43,844 nucleotides of DNA from Bacillota bacterium (GTDB taxonomy: Bacteria; Bacillota; Clostridia; Christensenellales; SZUA-584): the NCBI GenBank assembly GCA_023390815.1, contig JAEWCC010000037.1, positions 1 to 43,844 of the forward strand, read 5' to 3'. Below the pieces are notes generated by a model. It was given only the letters and a program-made list of their open reading frames with translations. It was not told the DNA's origin and ran no database searches. Shown in pieces: positions 33,300 through 41,500 of the stretch. The translations under genes were made by a program, and so were the position numbers. Within the stretch, counting starts at the first letter, position 1, and each line of letters opens with the position of its first letter.

Positions 33300-34055
33300 G
33301 TGGATAAGATATTTAAAGCTTTAGGCGATAAATCAAGAAGATATCTGATGGACTTATTGTATGAGAAGAATGGGCAAACTCTTACAGAACTAAGTTCCAA
33401 ATTGGACATGTCCAGACAGGCAGTAACAAAGCATTTGAATATTTTAGAAAGCGCAGATTTGATCGTACCAGTCTGGAAAGGGAAGGAGAAATTTCATTAC
33501 TTAAATCCGGTTCCATTACGACTTATTTATTCCCGGTGGATCAGCAAATTTGATGAAAATCGAATTCAAGGTTTATACGAATTAAAAAAGGCTTTGGAGA
33601 ATTCTAAGCAGGAGGCAAATATGAAAGGTTTTATTTATCAGATTGTTATTGCATCAAGCACACAGCAGGTATGGGAATCGCTTACGAAGCCGGAATTCAC
33701 GCAAAAGTTCTGGTTTGGACGGAGTATCATTTCCGATTGGAAGGTCGGTTCGCAAGTGTCAATTATTACACCAGAAGGAAAGGAAGAAGTTCAGGGGGAG
33801 GTCATAGTATATGAGGTTCCTAAAAGGCTATCGTATACCTGGAAAACGCCTGATATATCACCCGAAAAAGCAACAACCGTCGTGTTTGAGTTGCAGGAAA
33901 TGGGACCCATGGTTAAGCTGACAATTCTACATGATATCGATGCTGACGATGCGAAGTTTCAGCAGGCTGCAGCAGGATGGACATTTATTCTCTGTGGTCT
34001 CAAGACTTTTCTTGAAACCGGCAAACCTATGCCCTCTATACCGTGGAAGGGATGA
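33300..34055 (+). CDS. ArsR-type winged-helix regulator fused to AHSA1/SRPBCC domain
   Basis: 251 aa. Residues 1-100 are an ArsR winged helix (IFKALGDKSRRYLMDLL, recognition helix DMSRQAVTKHLNILE, wing WKGKEKFHYLNP). No metal-binding CxC is present, so it is not a metal sensor of the classic type. Residues about 108-250 are an AHSA1-like ligand-binding SRPBCC domain (SSTQQVWESLTKPEFTQKFWF, SYTWKTP, GWTFILCGLKTFLETG). GTG 33300 has no Shine-Dalgarno site and sits at the predicted mRNA 5' end. A perfect AGGAGG at 33610-33615 precedes in-frame ATG 33621 (Met108), so the second domain may also be made alone. Much more AT-rich than its neighbours, suggesting transfer. Confidence 0.88.
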   Translation: MDKIFKALGDKSRRYLMDLLYEKNGQTLTELSSKLDMSRQAVTKHLNILESADLIVPVWKGKEKFHYLNPVPLRLIYSRWISKFDENRIQGLYELKKALENSKQEANMKGFIYQIVIASSTQQVWESLTKPEFTQKFWFGRSIISDWKVGSQVSIITPEGKEEVQGEVIVYEVPKRLSYTWKTPDISPEKATTVVFELQEMGPMVKLTILHDIDADDAKFQQAAAGWTFILCGLKTFLETGKPMPSIPWKG

Positions 34056-34072
34056 CAAGAGGAATTATTTAA

Positions 34073-34112
34073 GCCTCTGCAATAATGGCTATTATGCTAG
34101 TATTGCAGAGGC
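34073..34112. terminator. Long hairpin between convergent genes
   Basis: GCCTCTGCAATA (34073-34084) pairs perfectly with TATTGCAGAGGC (34101-34112), 16-nt loop. T tracts are poor on both sides, so termination is likely but not certain. Confidence 0.55.
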
Positions 34113-34118
34113 ATTGGC

Positions 34119-34724
34119 TTATTTCCGCTTTTCCAGCTGTTTAAGACCAGCGTCTGTCAGACAGCCGCGAATGACGACCGTCTTGATCGAATCCAGAATT
34201 CTGTCCGGCGTCAACCCAAACTCCAGCAGTACATCCGGATCGATGACATGGATGGCTGTTCCGATAATGATGTGCCCGACGATATGCTTGTCCACATCAG
34301 ACCGCACCAAACCTTCTTTTTTGCCCTCGTCGATCAAAACACCGATATTCTCAAGCACGACCTCACGCCGCGTCTGGTCGATCTTCTCAAAAGCCTCGGG
34401 AATGCAGCGCCGGATATCGTTTAGTGCGGCGGGGCTTACATGGGCCAGCAGCTGGGCGACAGGGGAGAAGAATCGCTTCATCCTTTCGGCAAGCGGGAGT
34501 GCCGGGTCGCTCACGACCGCAGAGACTTTGTGCTTGATCTCGCTGCCAATGAAGTCGATACACGCCATCATCAATGCTTCCTTGGAAGCGAACAGCATAT
34601 ACAGCGTGGCTTTGCTGATGCCGCATCCGCGCGCGATTTCATCCATGGACACCACGGAATAGCCCGAAGACATAAAGCGTCTGAGCGCAAACATGAGAAC
34701 CTTTTGTTGTTTGTTTTCTGACAT
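34119..34724 (-). CDS. TetR-family transcriptional regulator
   Basis: 201 aa. The N-terminal HTH (residues about 8-50) reads KVLMFALRRFMSSGYSVVSMDEIARGCGISKATLYMLFASKEAL, a standard TetR DNA-binding domain; the C-terminal part is a helical ligand/dimer domain. It begins 1 nt after the permease gene stop in transcription order, so it is the last gene of the ABC-transporter operon and probably represses it through an inverted repeat near the operon's start. ATG 34724 follows AGGAGG overlapping the permease end. Confidence 0.9.
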   Translation of the reverse strand: MSENKQQKVLMFALRRFMSSGYSVVSMDEIARGCGISKATLYMLFASKEALMMACIDFIGSEIKHKVSAVVSDPALPLAERMKRFFSPVAQLLAHVSPAALNDIRRCIPEAFEKIDQTRREVVLENIGVLIDEGKKEGLVRSDVDKHIVGHIIIGTAIHVIDPDVLLEFGLTPDRILDSIKTVVIRGCLTDAGLKQLEKRK

Positions 34725-34725
34725 A

Positions 34726-36354
34726 TTATAACCTCCTGTATTTCTTCAGGACAAAGGTGTTGAGTACGAGGAACAGCAGCGTAAAGCCTGCCAGCACGGC
34801 AAGATTGACGGCGATATTCGCAAAGCCGAGGCCGCGTATGGCGATGTCGCTGAGAGCTTGCGCGCCGTAGGTCAGCGGGAATACCTTGGAGAGCGCCTGA
34901 ACCCACAGCGGCGCTTCGCGCAGCGAAAATATGCCGCAGAATAGCACCTGCGGAACGATTACCACCGGGATGAACTGAAACATCTGCATCTCGTTGCGCG
35001 CGAACGCGGAGAGGAACGTGCCCAGCGCGAGCGACCCGGTGGCGAGCAGCAGGTTTGTCAGCAGCACCAGCATAAAGCTGCCCTTAATTGCAACGTGAAG
35101 AACATAGACCATAAAGATTTGTATCAGCACCGTCTGAATAAATACAAATATGCCGAACCCGATGAAGTATCCCAGTACGATCTGATACCGGCGGATGGGG
35201 GTAGCCAGTACCCGGTCCAGCGTGCCGCTGATGCGCTCTCGCAGGAACGATACACCCGCTATGATGAACACGAAGAAGAATACGAAGAAGCCCATCATAT
35301 ACGGCGCGACGGCATCAAACGTACTCATGTCGTCCGAACCATTGATATAGGAATAGGCGATATCCGTGACATCGACCGAAATGCGGATGTCGGGCACCTC
35401 GATATCTGCGGAGGTAACCTCCGGTGCATCGATCCCCGGCATGACGACGGACGGCATCTCGATATCGGCAAGATCGACGGAGGGCGCGCTTACCGAAACC
35501 GATATTTCCGGAATGCTGATGACAGGCGGCGCGATCTGCGGCATCGTGAAGGCCGGCATCTCGAATGCCGCGCCCGAGCCTGGCGCGCCGGTTTGATCCA
35601 GATAACTCTGTACTGCCTGCTCCACCGAAGCGCCGTAAGCTTGTACCTGCTGTGTGATGTTCTGCATGACGCCCGCCTGATACGAGGATAACTGCGCCTG
35701 CAATGCGGCCTGCTGCTGTGCGGAAGCCGACGCGATGGCGGCTGAGATTTTAGATTTGAGCGCCTTTTTCAGCTGCGACGAGATCTCGCTCTGGATGGTG
35801 GATTTCATATCCTCGATCTGCTGATCGATCTGTGCTTCCATGTCCTTTTGGATTTGTAGTTGCTGCTGTCCGATCTGATCGGCGATATCGGCCTGGATGG
35901 ATGCGATCTGCTCGTCGATTTTGTCGCGGACGCTTTGCTGCTGCTCCTCAGCCGTCTGCTCCGCTGTTTCCTGTACATAGGTTTCCATATAGGAAGACAT
36001 CGCGGACGCCACCGCTTTTTTTACTGCGCCGGTGACGGACATATCCGAGCCTTCCACATAAACCGTGATATCCGGTTCCGTATAAACCACGACTGCGTCG
36101 GTTTTCTGGTATTTCAAATCGTTCATTGCGGCGGCTTTGTCATTAACGAGGGTGAGGGTGGTTTCTTCCTCAAATGCGGTTACCATCGCATCCGGCATGC
36201 CGATCGCCTCAATTTTGGGTAGGGATATCTCACTGTTAAATATCGTATAGAGCAGGAACAGCACGAAGAGCGGGGCGAAGATTAAAAGCCCCAGTGTGCG
36301 TTTATCTTTGGAGAGCTGCTTAACAATACGGCGTGTGACAAACAGGCTTCTCAT
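34726..36354 (-). CDS. ABC-2 type transporter permease with large extracytoplasmic insert
   Basis: 542 aa. One span (about 21-38) is followed by a long external region, then about five spans from residue 352 with the ABC-2 block (SFLRERISGTLDRVLATPIRRYQIVLGY) and PLTYGAQALSDIA. The external region has three parts: a mixed segment (40-125), a Gln/Ala/Asp-rich coiled coil (about 127-255), and a 60-residue proline segment (266-329) with proline recurring mostly every five residues (P267, 272, 277, 282, 291, 301, 306, 311, 321) and Ile/Val two residues later. The last part resembles no domain I know. Starts ATG 36354, overlapping the ATPase stop by 4 nt. Probably a drug or lipid exporter. Confidence 0.87.
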   Translation of the reverse strand: MRSLFVTRRIVKQLSKDKRTLGLLIFAPLFVLFLLYTIFNSEISLPKIEAIGMPDAMVTAFEEETTLTLVNDKAAAMNDLKYQKTDAVVVYTEPDITVYVEGSDMSVTGAVKKAVASAMSSYMETYVQETAEQTAEEQQQSVRDKIDEQIASIQADIADQIGQQQLQIQKDMEAQIDQQIEDMKSTIQSEISSQLKKALKSKISAAIASASAQQQAALQAQLSSYQAGVMQNITQQVQAYGASVEQAVQSYLDQTGAPGSGAAFEMPAFTMPQIAPPVISIPEISVSVSAPSVDLADIEMPSVVMPGIDAPEVTSADIEVPDIRISVDVTDIAYSYINGSDDMSTFDAVAPYMMGFFVFFFVFIIAGVSFLRERISGTLDRVLATPIRRYQIVLGYFIGFGIFVFIQTVLIQIFMVYVLHVAIKGSFMLVLLTNLLLATGSLALGTFLSAFARNEMQMFQFIPVVIVPQVLFCGIFSLREAPLWVQALSKVFPLTYGAQALSDIAIRGLGFANIAVNLAVLAGFTLLFLVLNTFVLKKYRRL

Positions 36355-37087
36355 GACCGTGCCTCCTTCTGTGATGACCCGATGTAGTGCAGGAAAGCAT
36401 CCTCGAGATCGACAGCCTGCGCGCCCTGAATCAATTCCTGCGGAGTACCATGCGCAATGATGCTTCCGCCGCGCATGAGGAGAACCTCATCGCATGCCAT
36501 CGCTTCGTCCATCACATGCGTGGTCATGAAAATTGTGCAGCCTTGCTCTTTGAGGCGCAGGAACTGGCTGCGGAATTTGCTGCGCAGTACGGGATCGATG
36601 CCTACTGTGGGTTCATCAAGGATCAAAAGCTTTGGCGCATTCATCAGCGCGATGGCGAGGGAGAGCCGCCGCTTCATGCCGCTGGAGAACTTCTTGACGA
36701 GTTTGCCGCGGTCAGCGGAGAGCTCAGTAAAGTCGAGCAACTCCAATGCGCGTTCCCGCGCGGTTACTCCTGTGACGCCGTAGAGGCTTCCGAAAAACAA
36801 AAGGTTATCCAATGCGGAGATATCCTCATACAGCGCATCAGTCTGGGCCATATATCCGATCTCGAAACGGCGGCGAACGAGGGCACAGGTTTTCCCGAAA
36901 CCGTGATGCTGCCCGAGGCTATCGGGTTCATCCCCATCACGGCTTTCACCAGTGTGGTTTTTCCGGTGCCGGATGGCCCCAGTAATGCGACAATCCGCCC
37001 TTTGGGGATATCCACGCTTACATCGGTTATTATCTCGGTTTTGCCGAAACGGATAGTGACGCCTCTGATTTCGATGACATTTTGCAT
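36351..37087 (-). pseudogene. ABC transporter ATP-binding protein, frameshifted
   Basis: Total length 737 nt, one short of 246 codons. The upstream part (37087 to about 36870) encodes Walker A GPSGTGKTTL and ends in frame with VSGKPVPSFAAV. The downstream part in another frame continues RFEIGYMAQTDALYEDIS, then the signature KFSSGMKRRLSLA, Walker B LLILDEPTVGID and the H-loop THVMDEA. Adding one C near 36863-36875 (in the GCCGCC-GTTTCG stretch) joins the frames as PSFAARFEIGYMAQ, the normal family sequence. So a single-base loss has broken an otherwise intact gene, unless it is a sequencing error or programmed frameshift. ATG 37087 follows AGGAAG. First gene of the permease/TetR operon. Confidence 0.85.
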
Positions 37088-37128
37088 GGTGATACTTCCT
37101 TTAAATGAACTCGGGTAAAAACTTAAAA

Positions 37129-37149
37129 AACCATTTGAGTTTTATGGTT
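37129..37149 (-). promoter_or_regulatory. Probable TetR operator of the ABC-transporter operon
   Basis: Inverted repeat AACCAT (37129-37134), 9 nt, ATGGTT (37144-37149), just downstream of the -10 of the minus-strand promoter. Likely target of the TetR protein encoded by the operon's last gene. Confidence 0.5.
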
Positions 37150-37157
37150 ACTTAATA

Positions 37158-37185
37158 AGTATAGCGCTTTATGTGCCTATGTCAA
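37158..37185 (-). promoter_or_regulatory. Strong sigma-A promoter of the ABC-transporter/tetR operon
   Basis: On the minus strand: consensus -35 TTGACA (37185-37180), 16-nt spacer, -10 TATACT (37163-37158). The leader to ATG 37087 is about 64 nt. Confidence 0.75.
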
Positions 37186-37230
37186 ACAAAAAATGATTGT
37201 ATTTTCATACGAAAAAACGAGCAAAAGTTA

Positions 37231-37259
37231 TTGACTATTAGGGACCAAGATGCTAGAAT
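37231..37259 (+). promoter_or_regulatory. Promoter of the tRNA operon
   Basis: -35 TTGACT (37231-37236), 17-nt spacer, extended -10 TGC-TAGAAT (-10 at 37254-37259), about 43 nt before the first tRNA. Confidence 0.75.
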
Positions 37260-37301
37260 ACCAAAGTCGCCAAATTAATGGCCTTTGAAAAACGGCATCG
37301 C

Positions 37302-37387
37302 GCGGGCGTGGCGGAATTGGCAGACGCGCCAGACTTAGGATCTGGTGCCCTAGCGGCGTGGGAGTTCGAGTCTCTTCGCCCGCACCA
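37302..37387 (+). tRNA. tRNA-Leu (anticodon TAG)
   Basis: Acceptor GCGGGCG pairs with CGCCCGC; class II tRNA with a long variable arm; anticodon stem CCAGA/TCTGG with loop CTTAGGA (anticodon TAG); T-loop GTTCGAG; CCA encoded. First of four tRNAs in one operon. Confidence 0.96.
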
Positions 37388-37403
37388 TGTCCAACAAGCT
37401 CAT

Positions 37404-37478
37404 GCGGGAGTGACTCAGTGGTAGAGTGCGACCTTGCCAAGGTCGAAGTCGCGGGTTCGAATCCCGTCTTCCGCTCCA
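37404..37478 (+). tRNA. tRNA-Gly (anticodon GCC)
   Basis: Acceptor GCGGGAG with CTTCCGC (one G-T pair), D-arm, anticodon loop TTGCCAA (GCC), T-arm GCGGGTTCGAATCCCGT, CCA encoded. Confidence 0.96.
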
Positions 37479-37481
37479 AAC

Positions 37482-37518
37482 GGGGTCTTCGAAAGAAGAC
37501 CCCAAGGCCTTCGGCTTA
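37482..37518 (+). other. Structured spacer between the two tRNA-Gly genes
   Basis: A perfect 9-bp stem GGGGTCTTC (37482-37490) / GAAGACCCC (37495-37503) capped by a GAAA (GNRA) tetraloop, followed at once by a short GCC-TTCG-GC hairpin (37507-37515) with a UUCG-type loop. No T run follows, so it is not a normal terminator; possibly a processing or stability element of the tRNA precursor. Confidence 0.7.
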
Positions 37519-37522
37519 CTGT

Positions 37523-37596
37523 GCGGGTGTAGCTCAACGGTAGAGCCCCAGCCTTCCAAGCTGGTTGCGTGGGTTCGATTCCCATCACCCGCTCCA
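37523..37596 (+). tRNA. tRNA-Gly (anticodon TCC)
   Basis: Acceptor GCGGGTG with CACCCGC, anticodon stem CCAGC/GCTGG with loop CTTCCAA (TCC), T-arm GGGTTCGATTCCC, CCA encoded. Confidence 0.96.
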
Positions 37597-37609
37597 AACA
37601 ATTTCATAA

Positions 37610-37685
37610 GGGCGATTAGCTCAGTTGGTAGAGCACCTGACTCTTAATCAGGGTGTCCGGGGTTCGAGCCCCCGATCGCCCACCA
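37610..37685 (+). tRNA. tRNA-Lys (anticodon CTT)
   Basis: Acceptor GGGCGAT with ATCGCCC, anticodon stem CCTGA/TCAGG with loop CTCTTAA (CTT), T-arm GGGGTTCGAGCCCC, CCA encoded. A recombinase remnant lies just downstream. Confidence 0.96.
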
Positions 37686-37692
37686 ACACAAG

Positions 37693-37724
37693 AACCTCTT
37701 GAAACTGCGTTTCAAGGGGTTTTT
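37693..37724 (+). terminator. Terminator of the tRNA operon
   Basis: AACCTCTTGAAA (37693-37704) pairs with TTTCAAGGGGTT (37710-37721), one T-G wobble, 5-nt loop, followed by T. Confidence 0.85.
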
Positions 37725-37765
37725 GCTATCTGGAAATCATGCTTTTGCCTCGAAAAAGGTGGCCA

Positions 37766-38283
37766 TTACTGCATTTTTACTGCATCAGGATTTTTTCCGC
37801 TTTCATTACTGCCTAAATGACGGTTCAAAGCGGCGATGGCCTCCTGCTCTTTTTGTGCAGACAGATGGGTATAAATCTTTAAAGTCACGTTAATGTCCGC
37901 ATGCCCGAGAAAGCGCTGAGCGCTTTTTACGTCCACGCCAGCGTTACGGAACATGTGGGGGGTAAGGTTGTCTACCACGGTTAGCTTGGGCCGTGAGCGT
38001 GACGCGTCACGACCACCAGCCTGCAAGTTGAGATAGTGCATATAGCAACTCCGCGCCTTATTAAAGGCAGTGTGCGACATAAGGCTACCATCTGCCGCAG
38101 GACAAACCATAGCTGTCTGGGCAGCCTTTCTGGCGGACCTAACGGAGTCTAGAATGGCGTCGGGCAAAGGTATTGTGCGGACGCCTGCATCCGACTTGGG
38201 GCTCTGTACAAGCGTGGTGTTGTTATCAAACACCGCCGCCTTATTGACGGTTACGGTTTTATTCTTGAAACTGAACGCGCTTT
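37766..38283 (-). pseudogene. Decayed tyrosine recombinase (phage/ICE integrase), C-terminal remnant
   Basis: About 172 codons in one frame. The N-terminal arm- and core-binding domains and the first catalytic Arg are missing; homologous sequence begins right after an in-frame stop near 38286 (KNKTVTVNKAAVFDNNTT). The remaining catalytic part has HMFR (box II), FLGHAD (LGH motif) and the nucleophile region LKIYTHLS. Directly after HMFR the usual stretch of about eight residues (H-T-x-A-T-x-x-x) is missing, so the text jumps to NAGVDVKSAQRFLGH; this is an in-frame internal deletion of about 24 nt. It points toward tRNA-Lys 80 nt away, the usual integrase position beside an attachment site. Not expected to be active. 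Confidence 0.87.
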
Positions 38284-38416
38284 TCTATGCCGCGTAGATG
38301 ATAATAACAAAAAGGTTAGCGCGCTTAACCGATATCGCTCCCCGTCTTGCTGAAATGACAATAGATATGCAAAAGGGTAAACATGGAACTCTAATTTTAT
38401 CGGTTTAAACAGATTG

Positions 38417-38445
38417 TTATTATATACAACTAATGATAATATAAT
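38417..38445 (+). promoter_or_regulatory. Predicted promoter of the large surface-protein gene
   Basis: Perfect -10 TATAAT (38440-38445); -35 TTATTA (38417-38422) at 17 nt is weak. The leader would be about 73 nt. The region 38290-38524 is AT-rich and otherwise shows no gene. Confidence 0.45.
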
Positions 38446-38524
38446 CATGGATATTCGGTAAATTTCGACAAATTGTAAAACACGCAGTTTCAGCTCATAA
38501 GAACAATATCCTGGGGGTTTGAAA

Positions 38525-41500
38525 ATGATCAAGAAGGCTATAGCGGTATTGATTGTGGTGGCTGTTCTTATCTCAATGTTCCCAAACGTCTCATTTGCTG
38601 CAACCTATTTAAGCAGTGGGACTTATGACCTGAAAGACTTCGGTAATGATTCGATCATAAATATATACGGAAACACAGATGTAAAACTTACGAATGTAAA
38701 TAATGTGACATATACGAATTTGCAGATTAATTGCAGTTCGAGTAACGGTAAGGGCGTTAGGCTTACAATCAATAACGTAAAGATAGATAACAGCGCATAC
38801 AGTGCTTGCGCGTTATCTTATTTTACTAATAGTACTGGCAATAAGCTTATACTCGAAGGAGATTCTTCACTTAAAAGCGGCAGTTTGGCGGGGATAATGG
38901 CGGATCAAGGGACGGCACTTGAAATATCAGGGACAGGTTCTGTCGCTGTATATGGCGCGGGCACGGGCGCAGGCATAGGAGGTGCTGAAACAAGCTCGAC
39001 TAGCCAGCATGCCGGTAACATTACAATATCTAGTGGTACAGTTACAGCGTATGGGGGCGGCGGCGCAGGTATAGGCGGCGGTTACAGCGGGAACGGAGGT
39101 ACAATCAATATAACCGGGGGTACCGTAACCGCTTACGGCGGTAGCCAGGGTGCAGGTATAGGAGGCGGTGGCAGTGGGGGCAGCGGCGGAGATATAACGA
39201 TATCCAGAGGAACAGTTACAGCAATAGGAGGCCCTTATGGAGCTGCGGGGATAGGCGGAGGCAGCCAGGGCTCAGCCGGCAGCATATCTATCAGTGGTGG
39301 TACGGTTTTTGCACAAAAGGCTTCAAACGGATCGTATGATATAGGCAGCGGGGGTAGCGGTTCTGGAGGTACAGTGAGCATACAAGGTACTTCGGTGGTA
39401 TTTCTGAAGAACAACTCATCGATACCCCCCACAACCAGCCACGTTTTACACACAGCTCAGAGGGTTACCGATAATACAGCGTTTGGTTATACGTTACCCG
39501 GAACATGGACGGCTCCGGTATACGCTTACCTCAGCCATACTTACGTAAGCGACCTTATATACGATATTAACGGAGGGAGCGGTACAGTACCGGCCGCAGT
39601 AACGCAATATAAAACTTCGACAACGCAAGTAGCAAACGGCTTAGGGCTGACGTTAGGCGAGGGGACATTTGTTAAATGGAACACGAACCCTGATGGGTCG
39701 GGTACTGACTATCTGCCGGGAGATATATATACTTTTGCGGCCAATACAACGCTTTACGCGATATACGGTGCACCTATCGCAGTGTCGGGCGTAACGCTGA
39801 ATACCCATGAAGAGACGATACATGAGGGCGACACTTTTCAACTGACGGCAACGGTGCTTCCTACAAACGCGGCAAATCCTGAAGTAACATGGTCAAGCGA
39901 TAACGAAGAAGCCGCAGCGGTTGACCAGAATGGTTTGGTGACGGCCGCGGGGCTTGGCGAAGCTGTGATCACCGCAACGGCGGGCGGGATATCGAATCAA
40001 TGCCATATAACAGTAATTACAAGGCAATATACAGTAACTTTTAATACGCAGGGTGGCAGTGAAGTAGCTAGCGCAGTCTTATTCGAGAATACTACAGTGG
40101 CTGATCCCGGAGTGCCGACCCGGGCGGGCTATACGTTCAACGGTTGGTATAAGGAGCAAGCCTGTGTCAACGGATGGAACTTTGAAACGGATACAGTAAA
40201 AAGCAATGTTACGATCTGGGCGGAATGGACGAAGGAAGGTTCATTGTTTTCCGGCAGCGGAACAGAAGCAAACCCCTACCGCATAATGAGCGCGGGAGAC
40301 CTTGCGCAGCTTTCTACGCTGGTCAATGCTGGAAATACTCTTTATAGCAATAAATACTATATCCAGACGCAGGATATAGACCTATCCGGATATTCAAATT
40401 GGACACCTATAGGTACGAGTTCGGCGGTTTTTCTGGGCTCATATGATGGAAACGGAAACAGTATATCAAATCTAAATATCTCAACAACGTCAACCACAAC
40501 AGTATATACAGGATTATTCGGCTATGTCGTGTCGACCGTTCAGGGATCTAACGTAATTCTAGGGATCGTAAAAAATCTCGTTATTGAGAGCGGGAGCATA
40601 AATGCGGGTTCTACCTCTTACGTTTACGCCGGAGGGGTTGCTGGATATTTGAATACCGGGACCATACAGAGTTGTAGCGTAAAAGATGTGAGTATAACTG
40701 TTACCAGCGGTACCAATATTTATGCGGGAGGAATCGCGGGTAAGGTGAAGGGCATCTCGGGATATTCTACTGCCGGAGTCGTAAAGATATGCGGATTCAG
40801 CGGCAGCGTAAACGTAAGCACAGGCAAGGTCGGTGGTATAGCGGGCGCGCTTACCGAAGAGGCGCGGGTATCCAAATGTTACAATACGGGTAGCGTGCAT
40901 GCAGAAGGAAGCGGCTCCGTGGGTGGTATTGCTGGAGAAGCATTTACCTCTTCAAGTATCTGCGAATATATAAACCTGTGCTATAACACAGGGAATGTTT
41001 CAACAAAGGACTCCAACGGAATGTGTGCAGGTATCGTTGCAACGGGTTATAGGGTTCAGGTCTCCACCTGCTTTAATGCCGGAAGGGTCTACGAGGAGAA
41101 CAACGGAACAAAGCACGCAACCATTGCAGGTATCATCGGTTATGCAGGTGATTACAGCATCATAAGTAGCTGTTATAACATAGGCGTATTAAAAGGACAA
41201 TATATTTATGGTATTGCAGGAGCGTTCGAAATTACTTGCACCACTTTGGATAATTATTATGCTGATACGTGTTTAAAGGGGATAGGGGAAAGCACAGATT
41301 ATACTTGCCGCAAAACGTTAGAAGAAATGAAGCATAAAGAAACCTATTCTGGCTGTGGCTTTCCCCCTTGGAGTATAGTCGAAGGTCAAAGGTATCCTGT
41401 TTTGCAGGAAGTGCCTTTTGAATATGTAACTTCCATTTCTGTCCCTGGGATATTGGAGATACCGGTTGGCGAGAGTGAAACTCTTATTCCAATAATTACT

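Noticed and set aside
38341..38400. GCAAAAGGGTAAACATGG-like string before the surface-protein gene, reminiscent of part of a c-di-GMP-I riboswitch.
   Set aside because: The second conserved half and the pairing are missing, and the string lies upstream of the best promoter.
39000..39300. Short recurring GGAGGCGG-type units as a CRISPR or DNA repeat array.
   Set aside because: They are in-frame codons for AGIGGG and SGGTVTAYGG protein repeats; spacing and sequence are irregular.
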